This document shows, one piece after another, positions 49,504 to 58,658 of a stretch of DNA of 64,000 bases; position 1 is the stretch's first letter; the number at the start of each line of letters is the position of its first letter. Origin of the DNA: Candidatus Brocadia sinica JPN1 (GTDB lineage Bacteria > Planctomycetota > Brocadiia > Brocadiales > Brocadiaceae). Made by a program: the position numbers and the translations under genes. The notes beneath the pieces are model-generated. The model made no database searches. It saw nothing but the letters and a program-made list of their open reading frames with translations, and was not told the origin of the DNA. The stretch spans positions 496,001 to 560,000 of the forward strand of contig NZ_BAFN01000001.1 in NCBI RefSeq assembly GCF_000949635.1. Direction: 5' to 3'.

Positions 49504-50595
49504 TCATTGAATTTTTGGCAAAGGCTTTGATACAGACTCGCCTTTTCCCGAAAAACCTGTTTTATACGGAGTTGTATGCTGTGGGAAAAACCATTCATCA
49601 GAGCCACCCCTCTCCTGGAAAAACTTCAACCGCATCTCATGATTCCTTGTATGATGACAGGGCCCACACACATTATACGGTGTTCCAAACGTCCCCACTT
49701 TAGCTATTTTTTGTCCTTCCGGAGCCTTCCCTACCTCCATAAAATAACTAAACACTTCTCCCGCACCATGACATGCCTCACAGGTAACTCCTTCTTCGGA
49801 ATATTTTCCGGTGGTCTCGTCATAACCTGTCGTATGACATTTCAGACATGTCTTCCTATACTCCTCGTTACCGGCAATATAGTCAGGGGCATTTTTTACA
49901 TATTCAAATGTCTTGAACTTGATTCTCTGCCATCGTTCGACGTGAGGAGAAGTTAAACCTGTGTGGCACTTGAGGCACTTTTGGCTGCCAACATATATTG
50001 CCTTATCACCTGTGATGCTGTACTTTTTGAAATCCCCCATCTCTATCCTTTGATTCGGGTCACTTTCTTCAGGCGTCAATGTGGCAAGTTCACTCCAAAA
50101 GTCAAACATTGTTTCAGCATTAGTTATCCTGAGCTCCATTTGCCTCTTGTGATAATACATTCCCTCATGCGCCATTTCCTCACTTAAAGCCCGTCCAATG
50201 CCACCGTGACATACAGTACACCCATAAATATCAAAGGGGAATTCCTTTATGCCAGGATGGGCAACCTTCAGCTTTTCTTCATCAATGTGACAGGTCATAC
50301 ACCTATCTACCTTATCCCCGTTTTGTTGCTTATCCCAGCTGTACTCGCCTTTTAAGAGTATTTGTTTGATTTCATACACAGGTCTCTTTAACGATGCCAG
50401 ACGCTTTTCCAGCAGATCTTTTTCTTTTGCAGAGGTGGCAGCAGCAACATCCCTCTCAACCTTCTCCACTTGTTCTTCGTAAAACTTCTTCTGATGCTCC
50501 ATCCACTTTGGACTAAATTCATCCTTAAACCACATAACTGTGGCTAAAAAAAACAAGGCACTTAAAACAAAAAAGATAAATCTTTGTACGCTCAT
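49504..50595 (-). CDS. Membrane-anchored hexaheme c-type cytochrome
   Basis: A 363-residue protein with an uncleaved N-terminal helix (about 5-24), a coiled coil (about 35-75, rich in Glu and Lys) and six CXXCH sites: CMTCH, CTVCH, CLKCH, CLKCH, CEACH and CGPCH. It occupies the position of the multiheme cytochrome c subunit in the anammox R/b-3 complex, between cytochrome b and the octaheme protein, and would accept electrons from the Rieske centre or low-potential haem. Confidence 0.9.
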   Translation of the reverse strand: MSVQRFIFFVLSALFFLATVMWFKDEFSPKWMEHQKKFYEEQVEKVERDVAAATSAKEKDLLEKRLASLKRPVYEIKQILLKGEYSWDKQQNGDKVDRCMTCHIDEEKLKVAHPGIKEFPFDIYGCTVCHGGIGRALSEEMAHEGMYYHKRQMELRITNAETMFDFWSELATLTPEESDPNQRIEMGDFKKYSITGDKAIYVGSQKCLKCHTGLTSPHVERWQRIKFKTFEYVKNAPDYIAGNEEYRKTCLKCHTTGYDETTGKYSEEGVTCEACHGAGEVFSYFMEVGKAPEGQKIAKVGTFGTPYNVCGPCHHTRNHEMRLKFFQERGGSDEWFFPQHTTPYKTGFSGKGESVSKPLPKIQ

Positions 50596-50641
50596 ATTTC
50601 ACCCGTTCTGGAAATATCCATTTCAGCTCTCATAAGAGAAT

Positions 50642-51364
50642 TTATATGTTAATCCAAGGCGTTGCAATAATGTATTTCACGTTGAACGCCAGTCTAAAAA
50701 ACATTTTAATCACTGTTCCAACCATGGTCAGAAGCAACCCCATCGTAAGAGAATAGCGAATAACCCCTAGTTTCAGAAAAAAATCTCTTTTTACAAGTGC
50801 TGGAAGTGTCAATCCTGCGAAATAAAAACCACCCAAGAGAATAATACCTAAAGGCAATGGCAAATCATGTAGTGGAGGGGGCGTGGGAAAATCATGCGTC
50901 CATTGTTCCCAAGGCCAAAAAAAGGACCAAAATGGTCCCCTCAACGCTGTACCAATGTATATCAGGATATACCAGAAAATATACCCAAAAACAAATGTTG
51001 TTACAGCAAATTTTCTCTCTTTAAACGTATAATAGCCATTTCCTTTTGGATTATTATCCAAATACGGAATAAGGATCAGACCCAGAATGATTATGCTTGG
51101 AAGCACAACACCGGCATACCATGGGTCAAAATAAACCAGCACTTCCTGTAAACCGAGGAAGTACCAGGGAGCCTTTGCCGGATTCTCTGCTTGTCCAGGA
51201 TTTGATAATTCTCTCAAAGGCGCGTCCACAAAATACGAATAAAAAAGCAGCCCTACCGTAACAAAAATAGCAGCTAAAAATTCCTTAGCAACCAGGGTGG
51301 GCCATGCAAACACCTTGTCGTCTTTAAATTCGACTAATCCTTTTTTTTCCTGCCTAACTTCCAT
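50642..51364 (-). CDS. Cytochrome b C-terminal subunit (subunit IV-like)
   Basis: A 240-residue membrane protein with about four helices, the counterpart of PetD or the C-terminal half of cytochrome b. The quinol-oxidation loop reads ENPAKAPWYFLGLQEVL, with APWY in place of PEWY, a variant known in several quinone-using bacteria. No c-heme motif is present. It follows the cytochrome b N-terminal gene by 55 bp. Confidence 0.9.
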   Translation of the reverse strand: MEVRQEKKGLVEFKDDKVFAWPTLVAKEFLAAIFVTVGLLFYSYFVDAPLRELSNPGQAENPAKAPWYFLGLQEVLVYFDPWYAGVVLPSIIILGLILIPYLDNNPKGNGYYTFKERKFAVTTFVFGYIFWYILIYIGTALRGPFWSFFWPWEQWTHDFPTPPPLHDLPLPLGIILLGGFYFAGLTLPALVKRDFFLKLGVIRYSLTMGLLLTMVGTVIKMFFRLAFNVKYIIATPWINI

Positions 51365-51419
51365 GGAACCACTCCTCAGAAATATCTTCTAATGAATTAT
51401 GACAAAACTCTTCCAAACA

Positions 51420-52190
51420 TTACAAAGGGCCTGAGATACCACCGTCTTTACGTACTCTCCAGAAATGAACCATCATTAAAGCTGAAGCCACCACTGGTAT
51501 TCCAATACAATGCCACACATATGCACGCAATAAGGCAGGAGCTTCAATCAACGTTCCACCTAATAAAGCAAAACGTATATCATTATCAGGCTTCATTCCT
51601 AAAATATACGAAAATGGCCCCTCATGGCCTAAAAATGGCGTCGCACGGGCCATATTCGTGCCAACCGTGATAGCCCAATACCCAAGCTGATCCCAGGGCA
51701 ACAAATACCCTGTAAAACTCAATAAAAATGTGAGAACCAACAAGAACACTCCGACTACCCAATTAAACTGCCTGGGCGGTTTATACGAACCTGTTAAAAA
51801 CACCCTAAACATATGTATGCTTACCGTAATAACCATGGCATGTGCGCCCCAACGATGGGAATTTCTTAAAAATCTACCAAATGGCACCACATACATCAAA
51901 TCCACAATATCTGCATATGCCCTGTTCACATCGGGAACATAATAAAACATTAACAGAATTCCTGTTATTGTCTCAAAGAGGAATATAAAAAACGTAATCC
52001 CCCCCATACACCAGGTAAAACGGATCTTCGTACCATGCTCCCTAACTTTTGCCGGGTGCAAGTGCAACCATACGTTGCTTATAATCTGAAGAGCCCTGTT
52101 CCTCGGGGTATCTGTGTAACCGTGGCGAAATACAGATCTCCAAATTTCATTGTCTGTAATTTTCTTTATTAATTCAGGAATTAGTTTCAT
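51420..52190 (-). CDS. Cytochrome b N-terminal subunit (b6-like)
   Basis: A 256-residue membrane protein with four core helices. Two bis-histidine haem sites are seen: helix [16 protein letters not shown] (first and last His separated by 13 residues) and helix [17 protein letters not shown] (14 residues). [19 protein letters not shown] is the signature of the cd1/Qo region. It is split from the C-terminal part as in b6f. It should pass electrons across the membrane in the quinol-cycle complex. Confidence 0.94.
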   Translation of the reverse strand: MKLIPELIKKITDNEIWRSVFRHGYTDTPRNRALQIISNVWLHLHPAKVREHGTKIRFTWCMGGITFFIFLFETITGILLMFYYVPDVNRAYADIVDLMYVVPFGRFLRNSHRWGAHAMVITVSIHMFRVFLTGSYKPPRQFNWVVGVFLLVLTFLLSFTGYLLPWDQLGYWAITVGTNMARATPFLGHEGPFSYILGMKPDNDIRFALLGGTLIEAPALLRAYVWHCIGIPVVASALMMVHFWRVRKDGGISGPL

Positions 52191-52255
52191 TTGAACTTTC
52201 CTTTCTCCGTTTTCCTTTTTTACTATTTCCTCCCCCCATATTAAAAATTATCCTC

Positions 52256-54013
52256 CTATTCCTCCCTTTCTAATGTTGTATTTATTTCTTCATTAGGCTT
52301 CCAAAGCACACGCTTTAAAGTTATCACGCTCACGGGACAATCCTTACAATTCCCACACCGAATACACACATCGGTGTATTTTATGACGATACCATCTTTA
52401 CTAACAAAGGGGCGATACTCCTTGCCTTCATCATTTACATCCACCTGTTTCAGCGCACCTACAGGACACACCATACTGCAACGGCCGCAAAGGATACATT
52501 CGTTTGTCTCCACATTGATGCTCAGGTCGCACTTCAGACATCGCAATGCCTCTATCTTTGCCTGATCTTCGTTAAGACCGAGTTCTACCAAATCAAACGT
52601 ACCAGCCCTGTCCCCCACGGGAAGCATTTCCATTTTTTGCCGGGGCACAGCATCATAGTTTTCTTCCCGTAAATCGAATTCATTGTCCAAAAGCGTAACC
52701 CATACTTTTTTCTTAGGCTCTTGAATCTCCTCCCCCCTAATATATTTATCGATAGATTTTGCAGCAGTATGTCCTTGTGCAATACATTCAATAATTGTAC
52801 TTGGACCAAGCGTTACGTCACCTCCTGCAAAAACACCATCCTTATTAGTCACAAGAGCATTATTTACGGCAATCGTTCCCCACTTGGTTACCTCTAACCC
52901 ATAACCTTCACCAAGAAATTTCAGGTCGGCTTCCTGACTGATAGCAGTTATGATACAATCCGTTTCTATCGTAAATTCAGAACCGGGAATTGGCTCAGGC
53001 CTCCTCCTCCCGCTACTGTCAGGTTTACCAAGCCTCATTTTAATACATTCCAGGGCCTTTACTCTTCCATTTTCGGCAATTACCCTGATTGGCGCCGACA
53101 AGAAGTGAAACCGGACGCCTTCATGTTCTGCCTCTTCTATTTCCCAGGACAAAGCGGGCATCTCTTCGCGGGTTCTTCTGTATACAATAAACGCCTCCTG
53201 GCCTAATCGCTTGGCCGTTCTAACAGCATCAATTGCGGAATTTCCACCACCAATCACCGCAACCTTTTTCCCGGGACTTCGCGTATCGCCAGCATTAACA
53301 TTTTTCAGGAATTCCAGGCAATCCATGACGCCCTCGGTACCTTCTTCCCCAGGAATTTCAAGCATTTTTCCCTTTTGCGCGCCAACTGCAATAAATACTG
53401 CCTTATATCCTTCCCTGAATAAATCAGGAATCGTTTTTCCTGGACTTCCAATGGGAGTATTTGTCTTTATCTCAACACCTCTAGCCAGAATATGGCTTAC
53501 ATCAAACATTATCTGCTCACGCGGCAACCTGTACGATGGAATAGCCCACATCATCATGCCACCAACCTGGGGTTCCTTTTCAAAAACGGTTACCTTATAT
53601 CCCATCCCTGCAAGGTCATTCGCAGCCGTCAAACCTGCAGGACCGGCACCAATCACAGCAACCTTTTCTTCCCTTTGCTTTACCTTTGGAGGTAAAATCC
53701 TTATCTTATTCTTAAAAATATAGTCTGTAACAAATCTCTTCAATGCATCTATAGCTACAGGTCTGTCAAAATCACCACGTTTACATTTGGACTCACAGGG
53801 GTGGGGGCATACATATCCACAAACGGCAGGAAATGGATTGGTTTCTCTCATCAGTTTATAGGATTCTTCATATTTACCCTGGCTAATCAAACGGATATAA
53901 CCAGGCACATCCATATGGGCGGGACATCGATGCTGGCAACGAATATTTTGCTGTAACCAATCCAGATCAAGAAGCGCTCTTATTCCTTTTTTAGGTATAG
54001 TTGCTTGATTCAT
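52256..54013 (-). CDS. FAD/NAD(P)-dependent oxidoreductase with ferredoxin domains
   Basis: A 585-residue protein similar to GltD/NfnB. The N-terminus has a cysteine-rich Fe-S domain (RCQHRCPAHMDVPGYIRLI, CGYVCPHPCESKCKRGD). FAD binding is in AVIGAGPAGLTAANDLAG and NAD(P) binding in AVIGGGNSAIDAVRTAKRLG. The C-terminus carries two ferredoxin motifs: CILCGRCSMVCPVGA (normal) and CIRCGNCKDCPVS, which has CX2CX2CX2CP, one residue short of the usual CX3CP. It probably couples NAD(P)H or ferredoxin to the Rieske/b complex. It follows the Rieske gene. Confidence 0.93.
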   Translation of the reverse strand: MNQATIPKKGIRALLDLDWLQQNIRCQHRCPAHMDVPGYIRLISQGKYEESYKLMRETNPFPAVCGYVCPHPCESKCKRGDFDRPVAIDALKRFVTDYIFKNKIRILPPKVKQREEKVAVIGAGPAGLTAANDLAGMGYKVTVFEKEPQVGGMMMWAIPSYRLPREQIMFDVSHILARGVEIKTNTPIGSPGKTIPDLFREGYKAVFIAVGAQKGKMLEIPGEEGTEGVMDCLEFLKNVNAGDTRSPGKKVAVIGGGNSAIDAVRTAKRLGQEAFIVYRRTREEMPALSWEIEEAEHEGVRFHFLSAPIRVIAENGRVKALECIKMRLGKPDSSGRRRPEPIPGSEFTIETDCIITAISQEADLKFLGEGYGLEVTKWGTIAVNNALVTNKDGVFAGGDVTLGPSTIIECIAQGHTAAKSIDKYIRGEEIQEPKKKVWVTLLDNEFDLREENYDAVPRQKMEMLPVGDRAGTFDLVELGLNEDQAKIEALRCLKCDLSINVETNECILCGRCSMVCPVGALKQVDVNDEGKEYRPFVSKDGIVIKYTDVCIRCGNCKDCPVSVITLKRVLWKPNEEINTTLEREE

Positions 54014-54059
54014 AAAACACGCTAACTTTCTAAAAAAATCCTTAACTAATATTTATACA

Positions 54060-54578
54060 TTATACGACTAACTCCGTTTCCAGAGGTACTTTTTTGCTTG
54101 TATCTACAACCAATTTACCACTATCATCCAAAACAACTTCAAAATGATCAAGAGGCCTGGGAGCTGGGCCAGCAAAGTTCACACCATTTCGATAATATTT
54201 GCTTCCGTGACATGGACACTCAAAGATATTCTTTTCCCTCGAGAATTCCACTGCACACCCCAAGTGTTGACATACGACAGAAATGGCTTTAAAACTATTG
54301 CCATCACGGACAACAAATATCTTCCTCGATTTTAATGTTGTCACTGAATTTTCCGGAAACGCCTTGGGCTCCCCGACAGAAAACCTCGGCGAAGGTTCAA
54401 AAAGCACTTTCGGATAAAAAAAACCTTTATATCCCAAAATTTGTGATAGATACGCCCCTATTGTAGCAAAAAACAAACCCCAACCAGCCAACGTTAAAAT
54501 ATTTCTGCGAGAAAAACTAAACCAAATCCCCCCCTCTTTTTCTGATGTATAGCTCCGGTTCCTTTCCTTTATTTCCAT
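54060..54578 (-). CDS. Rieske iron-sulfur protein
   Basis: A 172-residue Rieske subunit started at the ATG at 54578, with ggagg 7 bases upstream (an earlier in-frame start at 54608 lacks one). A twin-arginine motif (FSRRNILTLAGW) precedes the membrane helix. The 2Fe-2S ligands are in CQHLGC and CPCHGS. It accepts electrons from quinol at the Qo site. It is the first gene of the R/b cluster, so the operon promoter should lie in 54579-54752. Confidence 0.94.
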   Translation of the reverse strand: MEIKERNRSYTSEKEGGIWFSFSRRNILTLAGWGLFFATIGAYLSQILGYKGFFYPKVLFEPSPRFSVGEPKAFPENSVTTLKSRKIFVVRDGNSFKAISVVCQHLGCAVEFSREKNIFECPCHGSKYYRNGVNFAGPAPRPLDHFEVVLDDSGKLVVDTSKKVPLETELVV

Positions 54579-54752
54579 AATCAACCTCCTGCCTTGAAAA
54601 CCTTTCAAATCCCTTATTTTTCTGGACTTTTAGCGCAAATTCTCACTTTGCAACCGAAAACATCTTCTATCATTTTACGAAAGGCGAATATTATATTTAT
54701 CAATGAAAAAAGTCAAGGATAATTTATCAAAGGATGCAATATATTTGTATTT

Positions 54753-54998
54753 TCATGTTTTTTTTATCAACAAACGATATGCATTTTCCATATTTTCTAC
54801 CTTTACGATTTTATGACCCTCTTCTTTCACACTCCTGGGAACGCTTCTTATCGGCTCGCCATCATCCAATATTACCTCTAAAATCTGACCGGAATCCATC
54901 ATTTCCAGCTTTAACTTTGTTTTTACAAAATTAATCGGGCAAAGTACGCCTCTTAAGTCAATTCGATCATCAGGAACAATCTTTCCATCTTCTACCAT
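54753..54998 (-). CDS. tusA: TusA/SirA-family sulfur carrier
   Basis: An 81-residue sulfur-transfer protein. The family motif is DLRGVLCPINFVKTKL with the active Cys in the CPxx turn. The C-terminus has the DDGEPIRSVPRSVKEEGH helix-turn pattern. It is encoded near a JAMM protease, a cysteine synthase and a DsrE-like protein, so it likely carries sulfane sulfur in that cysteine or cofactor pathway. Confidence 0.9.
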   Translation of the reverse strand: MVEDGKIVPDDRIDLRGVLCPINFVKTKLKLEMMDSGQILEVILDDGEPIRSVPRSVKEEGHKIVKVENMENAYRLLIKKT

Positions 54999-55092
54999 TT
55001 ATAAAACTCCAAATCCTTTTGTTTGTAACTTTTCCTGGCCGTTCTCTTATGTAACGGTCTTCCCGTTGGGGTGAAATAAAACTACGATTCAA

Positions 55093-55506
55093 TCATGAAT
55101 GTATTTCTTCTTCTTTAAATTGTTTCTTTTCTTCATCAAAAACCCATGATTTTATCTCGATCCTCGCGCCGTTTTCAATGGCAGCAATCATATATGAATA
55201 TCCGAACCACGCATGCTCCGTGTCGAATACCGACGGAATGGCAGGATGGTCTGGATGAGAATGATATATGCCAATGATTTGAAGACCTTTCTTTGTTGCC
55301 TCCCTGTCAATCTTTAGAAATTCTTTGCCTTCTATTTCATATCTGTCATGAGTTCTTTCTGTATTTTTATTTTGTACGTGACGGACTTCAACCACCCTTT
55401 TTTCAGATGTGTTCACACCAATTAATAATCCGCAACACTCAGAAGGATAACTCTTCTTTACCTGTTCCTCTATTTCCCTGAGCTTGTCATTATCGATACG
55501 CAGCAA
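55093..55506 (-). CDS. JAMM (M67) metallopeptidase, Mec-like
   Basis: A 137-residue MPN/JAMM zinc protease. The motif HSHPDHPAIPSVFD gives the HxHP, Ser and Asp zinc ligands, and the upstream Glu is in YPSECCGLLIG. Bacterial Mec proteins of this length remove cysteine from a sulfur-carrier protein (CysO) after cysteine is made on it. Its place next to a CysM-like synthase supports this reading. No CysO/ThiS gene is visible nearby. Confidence 0.85.
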   Translation of the reverse strand: MLRIDNDKLREIEEQVKKSYPSECCGLLIGVNTSEKRVVEVRHVQNKNTERTHDRYEIEGKEFLKIDREATKKGLQIIGIYHSHPDHPAIPSVFDTEHAWFGYSYMIAAIENGARIEIKSWVFDEEKKQFKEEEIHS

Positions 55507-55542
55507 GACCTTGACTCCTCACATTTTCTCACAAACTTACAG

Positions 55543-56505
55543 TTACACGCCTGCCCAAAAACTTGTACTCAAATAACGATCGCCCCTATCGGGAAAAACC
55601 GTAACAATTGTACCTCTCTCAATTTCACTCGCAATCTTCAACGATGCAACAAGCGCAGCGCCTGAAGAGTATCCCACAAAAAATCCCTCTTCGGCCGCAA
55701 GCCTCTTCACAGCCTCGTAAGCTTCTTCTGTCTCTACCGCTATCTTTCTATCAGGAAAATGGTCATCGTAAATACCCGGGACAATTGAAGTCGCCATATG
55801 TTTCATACCTTCCAATCCGTGAATTGGAGTAGCCGGCTCAACTGCTATCACCTGAATATCAGGATTGTATTCCTTCAAACGCCGCCCCGTACCCATAAGG
55901 GTACCGCTTGTACCCAGACATGCGACAAAATAATTCACTTCACCCGCCGTTTGCTCCCATATCTCCACACCTGTTGTTTCAAAATGCGCCTTCCAATTCG
56001 CGGGGTTATTATACTGATCTGCGTAAAAATACCTTGAAGGCTTTTCATTTACCATCCTTTTCGCTTCTAACATGGCGCCATCAGAGCCCTGCAATGGGTC
56101 CGTAAACACCATGGTAGCTCCAAAGGCACGTACAATTCTCTTTCTTTCTTCGCTAACGTTCAAAGGCATCACCAAAGTTACTTTATATCCTTTCGAGGCG
56201 CCAATGAGGGCATAAGCAATGCCGGTATTTCCGGAAGTTGAGTCTATGATAATTTTATCATGCTTTAGTCTTCCTGATTTCTCTGCCTCTTCTATAATCC
56301 GCAAGGCTGGCCGGTCCTTTACTGACCCGCCCGGATTAAACCATTCTGCCTTGGCGTAGACTTCCACATCCTTATTTTTTAATTCTTTTGTAATTCTGGC
56401 AACCCTTAAAAGGGGAGTATTTCCTACTTTATCCAAAATTGAAGTATGGGAAGGCTTTTTTGATATGTGTTTCGCGTTTTTTCCCTTTGTCACGATAGTT
56501 GCCAT
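55543..56505 (-). CDS. PLP-dependent cysteine synthase (CysK/CysM family)
   Basis: A 320-residue fold-type II PLP enzyme. The Schiff-base Lys is in FNPGGSVKDRPALR. DSTSGNTGIAYALIG is the substrate loop, and ACLGTSGTLMGTGRRL binds the PLP phosphate. It ends in a RYLSTSFW tail, as in CysM proteins that use protein-bound thiocarboxylate. It sits 36 bp upstream of the JAMM gene. It would make cysteine from O-acetyl- or O-phosphoserine and sulfide or carrier-bound sulfur. Confidence 0.9.
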   Translation of the reverse strand: MATIVTKGKNAKHISKKPSHTSILDKVGNTPLLRVARITKELKNKDVEVYAKAEWFNPGGSVKDRPALRIIEEAEKSGRLKHDKIIIDSTSGNTGIAYALIGASKGYKVTLVMPLNVSEERKRIVRAFGATMVFTDPLQGSDGAMLEAKRMVNEKPSRYFYADQYNNPANWKAHFETTGVEIWEQTAGEVNYFVACLGTSGTLMGTGRRLKEYNPDIQVIAVEPATPIHGLEGMKHMATSIVPGIYDDHFPDRKIAVETEEAYEAVKRLAAEEGFFVGYSSGAALVASLKIASEIERGTIVTVFPDRGDRYLSTSFWAGV

Positions 56506-56524
56506 GATGCTACCTTATCTTTCG

Positions 56525-56944
56525 TCATACAAATAACTGTGTTTCTGCACCATCAGCTATTTCCAGAAGGGTAGTTAATCCCAGGATATCATCAACCCGT
56601 GATCTGACAACGGATTCTTCCAGTTCCATCAATTTTACAGCGCCTGTACACGCATAAACTTTTAAATTCCCCATAGCTCTTACATCGCGGAGGAGTTCTT
56701 TGAGCGAGATTGGATTGATCTCCTCCATCCGTTTTGATAACCTCTTTCCCTCTTCACCATATTCAGCAGATAGCTTTGTTACATCAAACTCTTCATTCAC
56801 AAACCTTTTCAATGCCCAAAAAAAGAGAAAAATATACGTTTCTCTTCCCATTGATGCCGCTGTTATAGCCAGAGTAACAATCTGATAGAGTTTATCATAG
56901 GTGCCGCCATGAGCAAAGATAACGAATTTTTTTTTATCTTTCAC
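56525..56944 (-). CDS. DsrE-family protein
   Basis: A 139-residue DsrE/DsrF-like protein. The start FVIFAHGGTYDKLYQIVTLAI and the pattern ASMGRETYIFLFFWALKRF match the DsrEFH-like group. A single conserved-looking Cys is in KVYACTGAVKLM, the position of the sulfur-transfer Cys. It follows the sulfite/nitrite reductase gene by about 10 bp and the cysteine synthase is next, so it probably hands sulfur between these enzymes. Confidence 0.85.
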   Translation of the reverse strand: MKDKKKFVIFAHGGTYDKLYQIVTLAITAASMGRETYIFLFFWALKRFVNEEFDVTKLSAEYGEEGKRLSKRMEEINPISLKELLRDVRAMGNLKVYACTGAVKLMELEESVVRSRVDDILGLTTLLEIADGAETQLFV

Positions 56945-56954
56945 CTGAATATCC

Positions 56955-57848
56955 TTATGAGGATTTTACCAATGTACCCACGACTTCTTTCCTGAACTTT
57001 TCCAAACCTACGCGGTCTATACAGGAACCGATTCTTTCCTTAGGTTTACCGTTCTCTTTATACCATTTTACCGTTGCATCAATAAAATCGTTTACTTTAT
57101 TATCGGGCAAAAAATTTGCTACTTCATTCGCCTCCCGCGGGTGTCGTCCATGTTTTCCACCTACACGCACCAACCAGCCCTTCTTTTTGTCCTTCCAGGC
57201 ATCCGTCGGACAAGCCCTGATACAATCACCGCAATAGACACATTTCGATTCATCAAACATTGGTCTACCCTCTTTATCGGAGACAATTGCGCCCTCCTGG
57301 CAGGCCTTGGCGCATAAGGTACAGCCATTACAGAGATCTTTGCTCCACACCGGATAAACTACTCCCTGAAACCCAAGATCCATCTCCCGTGTCCTTGTAC
57401 AATCAATCGGACATCCAGAAAATCCCATTTTAAATTTATGAGGACACGGCGTGCCAAAAAACTTCTCGTCGACCTCTAATGCCTTGGATTGTGTATCCAT
57501 AATTCCATTGGGATTGTATTCGCAACCACCGCACGCCGTAGGCACCCTAACCCTCGGACCGCAGGAGGCCACTTTCTGTCCCACCGTTGCCAATTCTTTC
57601 ACCACCGCATCGAAGTCATTAATGTGAACACCAATGATCTCCACCGATTGTCTGAAACTCAAGTGACAGTATCCTAGGCGACTGTATTTCTTCGCAACCT
57701 CTGCAATTTTCAACAGCTTTTCAGGAGTAATCCTCCCACCAGGAACCTTTAACCGTACGGTAAAGAGGTCTTTTTGCGTCTGTTTTATAAAACCGCCAGA
57801 TTTCAATTCATTCAGGTCGATTCTCTGTGTCATAGTCTTTTCCGCCAT
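56955..57848 (-). CDS. Siroheme sulfite/nitrite reductase with 2x[4Fe-4S] ferredoxin insert
   Basis: A 297-residue protein. The siroheme-Fe4S4 ligands lie in PTACGGCEYNPNG and MGFSGCPIDCTR (CX3C). Two ferredoxin motifs follow: CNGCTLCAKACQEGA and CVYCGDCIRACPTDA. LSFRQSVEIIGVH is the parasite/siroheme-binding region. The small size and ferredoxin insert resemble AsrC-type and archaeal-like sulfite reductases. With Met8 upstream and cysteine synthase downstream, sulfite to sulfide is the best guess; nitrite is the alternative. Confidence 0.88.
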   Translation of the reverse strand: MAEKTMTQRIDLNELKSGGFIKQTQKDLFTVRLKVPGGRITPEKLLKIAEVAKKYSRLGYCHLSFRQSVEIIGVHINDFDAVVKELATVGQKVASCGPRVRVPTACGGCEYNPNGIMDTQSKALEVDEKFFGTPCPHKFKMGFSGCPIDCTRTREMDLGFQGVVYPVWSKDLCNGCTLCAKACQEGAIVSDKEGRPMFDESKCVYCGDCIRACPTDAWKDKKKGWLVRVGGKHGRHPREANEVANFLPDNKVNDFIDATVKWYKENGKPKERIGSCIDRVGLEKFRKEVVGTLVKSS

Positions 57849-58004
57849 TCAAACTCCTACCATTCTTGGTATAACTCATCTTTTTTATAAACAATTAACA
57901 AAACACCAATTATGTAAAGCAAAACCCAGCATAATTACCAATTTCAATATTAACAATTCACAAAAAATCTTGCAAGAAAAAAGAAGTCTATAGACATTGT
58001 CGAC

Positions 58005-58646
58005 TTAATTATCCTTTGAGATTTTTTCAGAAACGATCTCAATCATCTTCTTTTTTGCCTCCAGAACACCTTTTTTCTTAACTAACTCAAGCATATCAAG
58101 CCCCGCAATTCGCTGTAAGATATCTCGCCTTACAGATTCTTCTCTTATCTCGGAAAGTATCTTTCGCCGCATCTCTGATAAAAGTTTTGTAAATTCGCCA
58201 TATTCATCTCCAAACTGTTTTTCCAGAAATTCCCTTATATTGCGAGCTAAAGCTGGACTTGCTCCTCCCGTTGAGATACTAATACAGAGATCGCCCCGCA
58301 TAACGGATGAAGGCACAATAAAAGAACAAAATTCCGGTTTATCGACAACATTTACCAGGATTCCCCTTTCGACAGCATCGGAATAAATCATTTTGTTCAC
58401 CGCGCCATCATCTGTAGAAGCGACGACGAGCGCCGCTTCTTTCAGAAATTTTGAGTCATATTTCTGTCTCACCCGTTCAATCCCCGTTTCTTTTTCCAAT
58501 TCCGGGCAAAACTCAGGAGATACCACCGTTACCTTTGCGCCGGCATCCTTCAGACTGCACACTTTGCGCCAGGCAACGTCACCGCCACCCACCACCACAC
58601 ACTTCTTATCCTGAATATTCAGGAATATAGGATAATATTTTGCCAT
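58005..58646 (-). CDS. Precorrin-2 dehydrogenase / sirohydrochlorin ferrochelatase (Met8/CysG-N)
   Basis: A 213-residue NAD-dependent enzyme of the siroheme pathway. The NAD site is VVVGGGDVAWRKVCSLKDAGAKV near the N-terminus; VNVVDKPEFCSFIVPS and ISISTGGASPALARNIREFLE are the family signatures. It makes sirohydrochlorin and may insert iron, giving the siroheme needed by the reductase downstream, 156 bp away. There is no methyltransferase domain (CysG C-terminus). Confidence 0.9.
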   Translation of the reverse strand: MAKYYPIFLNIQDKKCVVVGGGDVAWRKVCSLKDAGAKVTVVSPEFCPELEKETGIERVRQKYDSKFLKEAALVVASTDDGAVNKMIYSDAVERGILVNVVDKPEFCSFIVPSSVMRGDLCISISTGGASPALARNIREFLEKQFGDEYGEFTKLLSEMRRKILSEIREESVRRDILQRIAGLDMLELVKKKGVLEAKKKMIEIVSEKISKDN

Positions 58647-58658
58647 CGTACCAAAGCC

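Noticed and set aside
57986-58000. Palindrome gtctatagac, also at about 61811
   Set aside because: Only 10-13 bp is shared; at this AT content two copies are easily due to chance.
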